Source: Chitinophaga solisilvae (GTDB lineage Bacteria; Bacteroidota; Bacteroidia; Chitinophagales; Chitinophagaceae). From it: DNA of 64,000 nt. A model generated the notes under the pieces. It made no database searches. It saw only the letters and a program-made list of their open reading frames with translations, and was not told where the DNA came from. A program made the translations under genes and the position numbers. The number at the start of each line of letters is the position of its first letter. Position 1 is the first letter of the stretch. This document shows, piece by piece, positions 51,895-60,080 of the stretch. The DNA lies in assembly GCF_009928525.1 (NCBI RefSeq), contig NZ_JAABOK010000002.1, positions 705,384-769,383 of the forward strand, written 5' to 3'.

Positions 51895-51985
51895 ATTTCG
51901 ATAATATCATTCTTGCAAGAAATAAAAAAGCCGATTGCTTAGCAATCGGCTTTTTTATTTCTTGCAAGAATGATATTATCGAAAT
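51895..51985 (+). terminator. Hyper-extended terminator hairpin (44-bp perfect stem, 3-base loop)
   Basis: A normal terminator core (GCCGATTGC, TTA, GCAATCGGC, then TTTTTTATTT) is the tip of a perfect inverted repeat, 51895-51938 with 51942-51985. Even the T tract and 22 bases beyond it are mirrored in front of the stem. It resembles the giant hairpins in size but lacks their heptamers and core. It is directly followed by H16. Confidence 0.92.
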
Positions 51986-51986
51986 C

Positions 51987-52095
51987 AATTACGAATTACG
52001 AATTGCGAATTACGAATGAGAGCGAAGATTTAAGCGAATAAAACATACTTTTCGCTTAAATCTTCGCTCTCATTCGTAATTCGCAATTCGTAATT
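51987..52095. repeat. Giant intergenic hairpin H16 (AATTACG-type arms)
   Basis: A 44-bp perfect stem (51994-52037 with 52052-52095) has one extra AATTACG unit on the left. The core GAATGAGAGCGAAGATTTAA is homologous to H3, with a one-base deletion present in both arms. It ends 8 bases before the stop codon of the sirB1-like gene. Confidence 0.94.
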
Positions 52096-52103
52096 GATTA
52101 TTT

Positions 52104-52976
52104 TTATTCTTCCAGCAGCAGGGACAAGTTCGTCAACTCATCATGTCTGTACGCGTCTTTGTCGTCGCGGAAGCATTTGGCGAGTTCTTCGAGGAGGAAT
52201 TGTATGATGCGTTTGTTGGATTGCGGTTTGAAATAGGACGGAACGGACGGAACGGATACTCTTTTCAGGTAGGTATCTACGTCCTGCTGGGTGTAGATCT
52301 GGCCCTGGATGGGGTCAATGAAGAAGAGGATGCGCTGGTCTTCCGGGTCTATGGGTTCGCCGAAGTCGATGAAGGTATCGAAGTAGGCGAGAATAAACTG
52401 GCGGGGGATGTTGACAGCGTAAACGGGCAGGTCGAGCATGGTGCAGAGGCTCTGATAGATGATGCCGTTGGTAACGGGGTTACCTTTTTTGGATTCTATC
52501 ACCTGGTTGATGAAGAACTGGTTTTTGCGCTGATAGGAGACTTCTTCGCCTTTGAGCCCGAAGTAGTTATAGATCATGCTGTTGAGCACATTGATCTTTT
52601 CCAGGGGCGTGAGGTAGTTGTTGAGTTCCAGCCAGATATTTCTTTTGATACGGTCTATTTCGGCCATGATCTGACCGGGAATAAGGTCAGGGAACTGGTA
52701 TCTGGCGGCCAGTATGGCGCCTTCCATCAGGTCCTGCATGTCTGAAAGACTCCATGCACGTAATGCTGCCTGCAGATCCTGGTAATGTACCCGGTGAATG
52801 AGCAGTTCTATTCTTTCCTGTATGGATTCATCGATGGTATTCTCCCATAAATTCTCCAGATTGGGGATGATATCCTTACCGTACAGCAGGATTTTGCTGG
52901 CAACGGTATCAAACACCTCCTGGTCGGGATCATCCAACAGGTGGAATAAAGCATTTATTTCTTTGTTTTCATGCAT
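52104..52976 (-). CDS. SirB1-like (transglutaminase_9) protein
   Basis: The 290-residue protein has an N-terminal helical part and the SirB1/transglutaminase-like domain: LTPLEKINVLNSMIYNYFG, then GNPVTNGIIYQSLCTMLDLPVYAVNIP, FILAYF, and FFIDPIQGQIYT. In this family the G-N-P-V-[ST] segment is characteristic. The biochemical role is unknown. It starts two bases after topA ends, so they are co-transcribed. Confidence 0.85.
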   Translation of the reverse strand: MHENKEINALFHLLDDPDQEVFDTVASKILLYGKDIIPNLENLWENTIDESIQERIELLIHRVHYQDLQAALRAWSLSDMQDLMEGAILAARYQFPDLIPGQIMAEIDRIKRNIWLELNNYLTPLEKINVLNSMIYNYFGLKGEEVSYQRKNQFFINQVIESKKGNPVTNGIIYQSLCTMLDLPVYAVNIPRQFILAYFDTFIDFGEPIDPEDQRILFFIDPIQGQIYTQQDVDTYLKRVSVPSVPSYFKPQSNKRIIQFLLEELAKCFRDDKDAYRHDELTNLSLLLEE

Positions 52977-52978
52977 AT

Positions 52979-55333
52979 CTATTCCGCTTTCTTCTTCCTG
53001 GGCGGCGCTTTCTTTTTAGGTGGATTGGCTTTGGCTTCTTCAATAATAGCTTTGGCTTCCTCTACCGTCAGAGTGGCAGCATTATCAATTTTTTCCTTCG
53101 GTATCTTATAATTTTTGAGGCCCTGTTTAATATAGGGGCCATAGGGGCCTTTGAGTACCTGTATCTTTTCCTTTTCGAAGATCTGGATGGTACGTTCATC
53201 TTTCGCAGTACGTTTTTCCACGATTAACGGCGCTATTTCGTCCAGTTCTACTGTATACGGGTCCATTTCCTTTTTGAGGGAATAGAACTTTTTATCATGC
53301 TGTGCATACGGACCAAAGCGGCCTATGTTGATGACTACATCACTATCTTCGAACTGGCCCAGGGTACGCGGCAGGCGGAACAGTTCCATTGCCTCTTCCA
53401 GGGAGATGGTTTCGATGCTCTGCGTAGCCTTCAGTTTGGCGAAGCGCGGCTTTTCCTCATCTTCTACGCTGCCTATCTGGATCATAGGGCCGTAACGTCC
53501 CATACGGGCCACAATGGGCTTGCCGGAGGCGGCATCTACACCCAGCGGGCGTTCGCCTTTTACGCGTTCCGCTTTTTCCAGCGTGTTTTCCACATCCTTA
53601 TGGAAAGGATTGTAGAACTCCTTCAGCATTTTATTCCATACCTTTTTACCGTTGGCGATTTCATCGAATTCCTCTTCAATTTTGGCGGTGAAGCCATAGT
53701 CCATAACGGAGTTGAAGTATTGGTTGAGGAAATCCGTTACGATCATGCCCAGGTCGGTAGGGAACAGTTTCGATTTTTCTGCGCCGGTATTCTCTGTGTC
53801 TGTTTGTTTAGTGATTATGTCCGCCTTCAGCAGGAGAATGCGGAAGTCTCTTTTCACGCCTTCCTTGTCTCTTTTCTCCACATATCCGCGTTTCTGGATG
53901 GTAGTGATGGTAGGAGCGTAGGTAGACGGGCGGCCGATGCCCAGTTCTTCCAGTTTCTTTACCAGGCTGGCTTCCGTGTAGCGTGGCGCCGGGCGGGAGA
54001 AACGTTCGGTGGCCTTCATTTCTTTCAGGTCCAGCGACTGTTTTACTGCCAGCGGTGGTAAGGAACCTTCCTGGTTGTCTTCATCGCTGATATCTTCATC
54101 ATCATGACTTTCCATGTATACTTTCAGAAAGCCGTCGAATTTCAGCACTTCCCCGCTGGCGGTCAGCTCTTCGTGATTAGTGGAGATATCGATTTTAGCG
54201 ATGGTTTTTTCCAGTTCCGCATCTGCCATCTGGCTGGCGATGGTACGTTTCCATATGAGTTCGTACAGTTTGCGGGTATCGCTGTCATCCACCGTGGTAT
54301 TTTCCATGTAGGTCGGGCGGATGGCTTCGTGCGCTTCCTGTGCGGATTCGTTTTTGTTTTTGAATTTGCGGTGCTGATGATAGCGGTCGCCGAAGCTGGT
54401 TTTGATCGCTTTCTCGATTTCAGCCACTGCGGTATCGGACAGGTTGACGGAGTCCGTACGCATGTAGGTGATATTACCGCTTTCATAGAGTTTCTGTGCC
54501 AGCAACATGGTTTTGGAAACGCTGTAGCCGAGCTTGCGGCTGGCTTCCTGTTGCAGGGTGGAAGTGGTAAAGGGGGCTGCCGGCGATTTTTTACCCGGTT
54601 TCACCTGTATGTCCTTTACCGTATAGGCGGCGCTGACGCATTGCTGGAGGAATTTCTCCGCATCTTCAGCTGTTTTGAACTTATTGGGTCCTTCTGCCTT
54701 GAAGGATATGCTTTTGCCGTTGATATCCTTCCCGGTGAACCAGGCTTCTACTTTAAAGGTGCTCACAGCAGTGAAGCCGTTGATTTCCCTTTCCCTTTCT
54801 ACAATGAGTCTTACAGCCACTGACTGCACACGGCCGGCAGACAGCGAGTTGCGCATACTCATTTTACGCCACAGCACAGGGGATAATTCAAAACCTACGA
54901 TTCTGTCCAGTATACGACGCGCCTGCTGCGCATTTACGCGGTCCATATCCAGCTTGCGCGGGTGTTGTACGGCGTTTTCGATGGCAGGCTTGGTGATTTC
55001 ATGGAATACGATACGTTTGGTGCTTTTCGGATCGAGGCCCAATACCTCGCACAAATGCCACGAAATGGCTTCCCCCTCACGGTCCTCATCCGTTGCCAGC
55101 CAAACCTCGTCGGTTTCCTTCGCCAGCTTCTTCAGGTCTTTTACTACCTTTTCTTTATCTTCCGGTATTACATATTTAGGCTTGAAGTTATTTTCAATGT
55201 CTATCCCCATGTCGTCCTTCTCCAGATCACGGATGTGACCGAAGCAGGATTTGACTTCAAAGTCCTTGCCCAGAATTTTTTCAATGGTCTTGGCCTTTGC
55301 CGGGGACTCAACTATAACTAAATTTTTTGCCAT
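52979..55333 (-). CDS. topA: DNA topoisomerase I
   Basis: Type IA topoisomerase that relaxes negative supercoils. The 784-residue product begins with the Toprim domain (VIVESPAKAKTIEKILG, ATDEDREGEAISWHL) and has the catalytic tyrosine near 290 in NITYMRTDSVNL. It continues with GIGRPSTYAPTI and VTDFLNQYF. The C-terminus has repeats lacking zinc-finger cysteines and a Lys-rich tail (PPKKKAPPRKKKAE), as usual in Bacteroidota. The sirB1-like gene follows in the same unit. Confidence 0.96.
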   Translation of the reverse strand: MAKNLVIVESPAKAKTIEKILGKDFEVKSCFGHIRDLEKDDMGIDIENNFKPKYVIPEDKEKVVKDLKKLAKETDEVWLATDEDREGEAISWHLCEVLGLDPKSTKRIVFHEITKPAIENAVQHPRKLDMDRVNAQQARRILDRIVGFELSPVLWRKMSMRNSLSAGRVQSVAVRLIVEREREINGFTAVSTFKVEAWFTGKDINGKSISFKAEGPNKFKTAEDAEKFLQQCVSAAYTVKDIQVKPGKKSPAAPFTTSTLQQEASRKLGYSVSKTMLLAQKLYESGNITYMRTDSVNLSDTAVAEIEKAIKTSFGDRYHQHRKFKNKNESAQEAHEAIRPTYMENTTVDDSDTRKLYELIWKRTIASQMADAELEKTIAKIDISTNHEELTASGEVLKFDGFLKVYMESHDDEDISDEDNQEGSLPPLAVKQSLDLKEMKATERFSRPAPRYTEASLVKKLEELGIGRPSTYAPTITTIQKRGYVEKRDKEGVKRDFRILLLKADIITKQTDTENTGAEKSKLFPTDLGMIVTDFLNQYFNSVMDYGFTAKIEEEFDEIANGKKVWNKMLKEFYNPFHKDVENTLEKAERVKGERPLGVDAASGKPIVARMGRYGPMIQIGSVEDEEKPRFAKLKATQSIETISLEEAMELFRLPRTLGQFEDSDVVINIGRFGPYAQHDKKFYSLKKEMDPYTVELDEIAPLIVEKRTAKDERTIQIFEKEKIQVLKGPYGPYIKQGLKNYKIPKEKIDNAATLTVEEAKAIIEEAKANPPKKKAPPRKKKAE

Positions 55334-55430
55334 GTATGCTTCTTTAATGTGCTGCTAGATACGTAAAAAATCGTAAACTTAATATCCATAGGATTTCTGC
55401 AAGTATACATAAAAGAACAGTGAAAATAAA

Positions 55431-55773
55431 AATTACGAATTACGAATGGCGAATTGCGAATGAGGAGTGAAGATCAGCGCGGAATAGTGGGAAGAGGAAT
55501 GAATTGTCATAATTGCCTGTTTAATGTCATGAAATCAATAAAACAGCCGCTATAAATTATAAATTATTATACTGTAACAGGAGTGCCGGTGCCGGATTTC
55601 TGATCATTTAAGCAGACATTTACCATCAGTATTCCCTGTGAAATTGTCATAATATGCTTTTAAATGTCATGAAATGAATATTTGATTATTTGTAATATAA
55701 TAATACTCGTCATATGATCATTCTCCATGATCTTCGCTTTACATTCGTAATTCGCCATTCGTAATTCGTCATT
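55431..55773. repeat. Split hairpin H18 with a 251-base centre
   Basis: Arms 55431-55476 and 55728-55773 are of the AATTACG/AATGGCG type with core (G)TGAAGATCA. They pair with about six mismatches, two of which would be G-U in RNA. Where other copies have a loop of 6-42 bases, this one has 251 bases, including a pair of 39-base direct repeats. It lies between the divergent topA and DUF2520 genes. It is either an ancestral, expanded form or a hairpin that received an insertion. Confidence 0.8.
55502..55680. repeat. Two 39-base direct repeats with paired TGTCAT sites
   Basis: Copies at 55502-55540 and 55642-55680 share AATTGTCATAAT and AATGTCATGAAAT, separated by a variable 9-base stretch. TGTCAT occurs twice in each copy, 19 bases apart, and the copies are 140 bases apart. 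The constant spacing suggests a protein binding site in a control region for topA and/or the DUF2520 gene, but a mobile-element remnant is also possible. I see no gene in the rest of 55334-55792. Confidence 0.7.
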
Positions 55774-55792
55774 AAATTGAAAATTTACCAAT

Positions 55793-56557
55793 ATGGATAT
55801 AGTTATAATCGGGACCGGAAATGTAGCGCACTGTTTCGGGCATCTGCTGAAGCTGCATGGCCATCAGATCAAACAGGTGGTGAGCCGTAACCGGCAACAT
55901 GCACAGGAACTGGCGGAAATGTTGCACGCACCCTTCACAGATGACGTGCTGGATATAAACATGGAGGCCGACGTATACCTGATGGCGGTCAGCGATACGG
56001 CCATCCCGGAACTGAACGACCAGCTGCGCCTGGGTAAACGCATCGTGGCGCATACTGCCGGAGCAGTACCCCTGAGCGCCATCTCCAAAATATCAGTGAA
56101 TACCGGTGTACTCTATCCCCTGCAATCCATCCGCAAGGAAATAAAAACCTATCCGCCCATCCCCATCATGCTGGAAGCCGGTAACGACGATGTGCTCAAA
56201 CGCCTGCAGTCGCTGGCGCAAAGCATCTCCTCCCGCATAGAAACAGCTACTTCCGAACAACGCCTGAAATACCACCTCACCGCCGTATTATGCAATAACT
56301 TCACCAACCACCTCATCGCTCAGGCAAAAGCCTACTGCGATAAGGAACACCTGGATTTCACCCTGCTGCAACCCATTATCAAGGAAACCTTTGACCGCCT
56401 GGAAAAATTTCCGCCGGAAAGCGTGCAGACAGGCCCTGCCCTCCGCGGCGATGAAGCTACCATGAGCCGCCACCGTGAATTGCTGGCAGAAAATGAATAT
56501 TTGCAGCTGCTGTACCAGGTGATGTCGGATTCGATTTATAAACTCCATCATGGATAA
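55793..56557 (+). CDS. Rossmann-like/DUF2520 oxidoreductase-like protein
   Basis: The 254-residue product has the dinucleotide motif IVIIGTGNVAHCFGHLL (3-19) and an F420/NADP oxidoreductase-like first half with VAHTAGAVPLSAI. The C-terminal all-helical DUF2520 domain includes LTAVLCNNFTNHLIAQA. This architecture is widespread but has no firmly assigned reaction. It resembles ketopantoate reductase- or pyrroline-carboxylate reductase-like enzymes in layout. Its stop is shared with hairpin H17 (TAA followed by TTACG), and kdsC follows it. Confidence 0.88.
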   Translation: MDIVIIGTGNVAHCFGHLLKLHGHQIKQVVSRNRQHAQELAEMLHAPFTDDVLDINMEADVYLMAVSDTAIPELNDQLRLGKRIVAHTAGAVPLSAISKISVNTGVLYPLQSIRKEIKTYPPIPIMLEAGNDDVLKRLQSLAQSISSRIETATSEQRLKYHLTAVLCNNFTNHLIAQAKAYCDKEHLDFTLLQPIIKETFDRLEKFPPESVQTGPALRGDEATMSRHRELLAENEYLQLLYQVMSDSIYKLHHG

Positions 56558-56700
56558 TTACGAATTACGAATTGCGAATTGCGAATGCAGAAGCGAAGAT
56601 CAAAACGAAGATTAAAGATGATATTTAATAGATATCCCTAATAATCTTCGTTTTGATCTTCGCTTCTGCATTCGTAATTCGCAATTCGTAATTCGTAATT
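56556..56700. repeat. Giant intergenic hairpin H17 (59-bp stem, one G-T mismatch)
   Basis: Arms 56556-56614 and 56642-56700 pair over 59 bases with a single mismatch that would be G-U in RNA. Core: GAATGCAGAAGCGAAGATCA. The left arm begins inside the TAA stop of the DUF2520 gene, and the right arm ends 16 bases before the kdsC-like ATG. Confidence 0.95.
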
Positions 56701-56716
56701 GTTTATTTTTGGCACC

Positions 56717-57238
56717 ATGAACATATTATCATTATTCAAACCCATTACCACTTTCGTACTCGACGTTGACGGCGTATTAACCGATGGCACCCTGCAGCTG
56801 TTGCCAGGCGGCGAATTGTCCCGCAGGATGAATATCAAGGACGGTTATGCGTTGCAGCTGGCAGTGAAGAAAGGGTACCGGGTGGTTATTATCTCCGGAG
56901 GGAAATCAGAGAGTGTGGTGAGCAGGTTACAAGGGCTGGGGATTACAGATATTTATACCGGCGTTCACGATAAAAAAGAGAAATTGCAGGATTATGTATT
57001 TGAACATAATCTTTCCTGGGAAGAAATACTGTTTATGGGAGATGATATTCCCGACTACCAGGTAATGCAGCTGGTGGCATTGCCGGTGTGTCCGGCGGAT
57101 GCTGCTGCCGAGATAAAAAGTATTTCCCGCTATATATCGCCGGTACCGGGCGGCCACGGGTGTGTGCGTGAAGTGATGGAGAAGGTGCTGAAACTTAATG
57201 GTCACTGGCTGATGGACGAAGGCATTGCATCGAAATAA
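56717..57238 (+). CDS. KdsC-like HAD phosphatase (KDO-8-phosphate phosphatase family)
   Basis: From the ATG at 56717 the 173-residue product is a cap-less HAD-IIIC phosphatase. It has FVLDVDGVLTDG (nucleophile Asp near 16), IISGGKSESVVSRLQGLGI, and FMGDDIPDYQVM as the last metal motif. The family hydrolyses KDO-8-phosphate during lipopolysaccharide core synthesis, though related members act on other sugar phosphates. A TATTTTTG box (56704-56711) lies only 5 bases before the ATG, so its transcript could be nearly leaderless. It is followed closely by the UbiA-family gene. Confidence 0.9.
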   Translation: MNILSLFKPITTFVLDVDGVLTDGTLQLLPGGELSRRMNIKDGYALQLAVKKGYRVVIISGGKSESVVSRLQGLGITDIYTGVHDKKEKLQDYVFEHNLSWEEILFMGDDIPDYQVMQLVALPVCPADAAAEIKSISRYISPVPGGHGCVREVMEKVLKLNGHWLMDEGIASK

Positions 57239-57251
57239 TAAATACTAAACT

Positions 57252-58193
57252 ATGAAGCTCTGGGGCGCATTTTTTAAGCTGATCAGATATCCCAACCTGA
57301 TATATATTGCCCTTACCCAGTTTTTACTGCAGTATTGTGTGGTAGAACCTGTATTGCACAGCGCCGGCGAAGAGCCGTCGCTTTCTGTAGCGCAATTTAT
57401 ATTACTGAGTTTATCTACCGTACTGGTGGCTGCTGCCGGCTATATCATCAACGACTATTTTGATATTAACATCGATATTATCAACAAGCCGGACAAGATG
57501 GTGCTGGATAAGGTTATCAGCCGCCGCTGGGCTATGGCCTGGCATACCATATTTAATATGGCCGGTGTTTCGCTGGGTTTTATAGTGGCCTGGAAAACCG
57601 GCCAGATATACCTGGGCTTTACACAGGTGATCTGTTCGCTGTTACTCTGGTTCTATTCCACTTCCTATAAGAGGCAGGTGCTGATTGGTAATGTGATCAT
57701 TTCACTGCTCACAGCCTTGTCTGTGGTAGTGGTAGGCTTTTATGAAAAGCAGATCTACGAGAGCTTTGAGGCTATTATGTCGCCCGTAGGGAGGAAGCTG
57801 ATACAGATTATCGGCGTGTATGCGTTGTTTGCCTTTGTTATCTCTATGGTGCGGGAAATAGTGAAGGACCTGGAAGATATGATCGGCGACAGCAAAGACG
57901 GATGCCGTACTATTCCCATTATCTGGGGCGTACTGCCGGCCAAGCGGCTGTGTAATGCGCTGCTGCTGCTGTTACAGGTAACTATTGTACTGGTAGAGGT
58001 GCGGGTGTTTATCCTGGGTTGGTACGTGGCTATCGCTTACCTGCTGCTGCTGGTACAACTGCCATGCATATACGTTTATCTGTTGCTGAAGAAAGCACAC
58101 CTGCCCGAGCATTATCATAAGGTGAGCGCTATGGTGAAGCTGGTGATGCTGACAGGTATTTTATCCATGATATTTTTTAAACTTTTTCTATAG
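57252..58193 (+). CDS. UbiA-family prenyltransferase (geranylgeranylglycerol-phosphate type)
   Basis: The 313-residue membrane protein with about eight to nine helices has both Asp-rich motifs: NDYFDINIDIINKPDK (67-82) and DLEDMIGDSKDG (about 200-211). Bacteroidota proteins of this form are usually annotated as geranylgeranylglycerol-phosphate geranylgeranyltransferases. Other UbiA substrates (quinone or haem side-chain prenylation) cannot be excluded. Its stop is directly followed by the maf start, with no intervening base. Confidence 0.88.
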   Translation: MKLWGAFFKLIRYPNLIYIALTQFLLQYCVVEPVLHSAGEEPSLSVAQFILLSLSTVLVAAAGYIINDYFDINIDIINKPDKMVLDKVISRRWAMAWHTIFNMAGVSLGFIVAWKTGQIYLGFTQVICSLLLWFYSTSYKRQVLIGNVIISLLTALSVVVVGFYEKQIYESFEAIMSPVGRKLIQIIGVYALFAFVISMVREIVKDLEDMIGDSKDGCRTIPIIWGVLPAKRLCNALLLLLQVTIVLVEVRVFILGWYVAIAYLLLLVQLPCIYVYLLLKKAHLPEHYHKVSAMVKLVMLTGILSMIFFKLFL

Positions 58194-58766
58194 ATGTATA
58201 ACGGAGCACCGGTGGTACTGGCTTCTCAGTCGCCCCGCAGGAAACAGCTGCTGGAACAGGCGGGTATCCCTTTCGAGGTGAGGGTAATTGAAACGGCGGA
58301 AACCTGGCCGCCGGAACTGGATATTCCTGCAATACCGGTGCATATAGCGCGGCAGAAGGCGGCGGCAGTGATGGCGCAATGTGCGCCCGGAGAAATCGTT
58401 ATAGCGGCGGATACGGTAGTAGTGCTGGATAAAACGATCATCGGCAAACCGAAGGACCGGGAAGATGCCATCCGGATACTGACCGCGCTGAGCGGGCGGG
58501 AACACCAGGTTATTACCGGAGTGGTCATGCGCCGTAACGGAGAAGAGTCGTCGTTTTCAGATGTGACGGCCGTACATTTTAAACCGCTGACAGCAGAGCA
58601 GATCAGCTATTATGTGGATCATTACCGGCCGTTCGATAAGGCAGGGGCCTATGCCATCCAGGAATGGATAGGCGCGGTGGGTATAGACAGTATCAACGGC
58701 TGTTTCTATAATGTGATGGGGTTGCCCATCAGCAAGGTAGTAACCCGGCTGGAAGCATTGCAGTAA
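58194..58766 (+). CDS. maf: Maf-family nucleotide pyrophosphatase
   Basis: The 190-residue product hydrolyses non-canonical or methylated nucleoside triphosphates to monophosphates. It shows VVLASQSPRRKQLLEQAGI (6-24), the active-site region IAADTVVVLD, GKPKDREDAIRIL, and YYVDHYRPFDKAGAYAIQEW. All key residues for a dTTP/UTP-type Maf are present. It ends a three-gene unit with kdsC-like and UbiA. Confidence 0.94.
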   Translation: MYNGAPVVLASQSPRRKQLLEQAGIPFEVRVIETAETWPPELDIPAIPVHIARQKAAAVMAQCAPGEIVIAADTVVVLDKTIIGKPKDREDAIRILTALSGREHQVITGVVMRRNGEESSFSDVTAVHFKPLTAEQISYYVDHYRPFDKAGAYAIQEWIGAVGIDSINGCFYNVMGLPISKVVTRLEALQ

Positions 58767-58794
58767 AAAATAACGGCGCAGGAAACTGCGCCGT
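58764..58794 (-). terminator. Intrinsic terminator downstream of hom
   Basis: ACGGCGCAG (58773-58781) pairs with CTGCGCCGT (58786-58794) around GAAA. On the minus strand it is followed by TATTTTTTAC, so it ends transcripts coming from hom. Confidence 0.85.
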
Positions 58795-58851
58795 ACAACA
58801 TGGTTGGTTGTGCCATCGGGGGCACAAATGAATTGGGTTGGTTTTTGCTTG

Positions 58852-60033
58852 TTATTCCAGTACCAGCAGGTTTACGTCTTTATTTTTCAACCAGCCGGCA
58901 TCTCTTAATTTCTGCAGATTGATGGTGCCCACCACATATCTCCACTCAGGCGATTCATACTTTTCTGATATGTTGAAGAACTCTGTCAGGTCAACCTGAT
59001 CGGGCGTTTTATAGCGCAGGTATACTTTCAGTTTCACATCATTGGTGAAGGAAGGCTGATTGTTCTGCTTGATTTTTTTGTATTCGTAGCGATAGTTGTA
59101 CAGCAGTGCGGAGATGTCTGACAGCACGGCGCTGCCGGTAGCGGTACCGCCGGCTCCTTTGCCCACAAAGAACTGTTTGTCTGTGAAGGCGCTTTCCAGC
59201 AGGATACCATTGTATTCGTTGTACACATCATAGAGCAGGTTATGTTCCTTGATGAGGTGCGGCAGCACGTAGGCGAACACGTTACCGTTCTGGCGGCGGC
59301 ATTGCGCAATCAGTTTCACGGTACAGTTGCGTTGTTTGGCGAACTGGATATCGAAATCATTGAGGTGATGGATACCGAAGTTGTATACATCTTCAGGTTT
59401 TACGAAAGTGCCGAATGCGTGGAGGAGGAGGATGACGAGTTTGAATTTCGGATCGTATCCTTCGATGTCGAGCGTCGGGTCAGTTTCTGCAAAACCCAGT
59501 TCCTGCGCCTGTTGCAGGGCGGTTTCGAAGCTCAGGTTTTCTTCAAATATTTTAGTGAGGATATAGTTGGTAGATCCGTTACAGATACCTTCCACGGCGT
59601 TGAGCAGGTCGTTGTCGTAGTATTCCTCCAGGTTACGGATAATGGGAATACTGGCGCAGCTGGATGCTTCGTAGAGGAAAGGTACTTTATTGTCTGACTG
59701 CAGCTGATACAGCGCAGGCAGGTTTTCTGCGATCATGCGTTTACTGGCGCTTACCACAGCTTTTCCGTTGCGGAGGGCAGTGCTGACAATATCAAAAGCG
59801 GCATCTGTTTCGTTGATGAGTTCTACTACAACATCGATGGTAGGATCTTCCAGGATCTCATTTTTATCGGTAGTGAAGTAGCTGCTGTCAATGGGCCTTG
59901 ATTTGTTAGGGTCCTTGATACAGATTTTTTTGATGCGCGCGTTAATACCTTTGGTTCTGTTCAATACTTCGTAAAGACCTTGTCCTACGACGCCGAATCC
60001 GAAAATACCCAGGTTGATGATTTTGTTCTCCAT
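58852..60033 (-). CDS. hom: Homoserine dehydrogenase
   Basis: The enzyme reduces aspartate semialdehyde to homoserine, a precursor of methionine and threonine. The 393 residues have an NAD(P) motif LGIFGFGVVGQGLYEV (8-23), KAVVSASKRMIAEN, and the family signature GFAETDPTLDIEGYDPKFKLVIL. The C-terminal end is short and no ACT regulatory domain can be recognised, nor is there a fused aspartate kinase. It follows the metB-like gene by 47 bases and is probably under the same SAM riboswitch. Confidence 0.94.
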   Translation of the reverse strand: MENKIINLGIFGFGVVGQGLYEVLNRTKGINARIKKICIKDPNKSRPIDSSYFTTDKNEILEDPTIDVVVELINETDAAFDIVSTALRNGKAVVSASKRMIAENLPALYQLQSDNKVPFLYEASSCASIPIIRNLEEYYDNDLLNAVEGICNGSTNYILTKIFEENLSFETALQQAQELGFAETDPTLDIEGYDPKFKLVILLLHAFGTFVKPEDVYNFGIHHLNDFDIQFAKQRNCTVKLIAQCRRQNGNVFAYVLPHLIKEHNLLYDVYNEYNGILLESAFTDKQFFVGKGAGGTATGSAVLSDISALLYNYRYEYKKIKQNNQPSFTNDVKLKVYLRYKTPDQVDLTEFFNISEKYESPEWRYVVGTINLQKLRDAGWLKNKDVNLLVLE

Positions 60034-60080
60034 ACTTTAACTTCAAATTAGCGCTGCCAGCAATTATCGGAAAGCCGCAG

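Noticed and set aside
58808..58826. Small hairpin TGTGCC...GGCACA downstream of hom
   Set aside because: Short stem with no T tract on either strand; the nearby 9-bp stem at 58773-58794 with a T tract is the better terminator.
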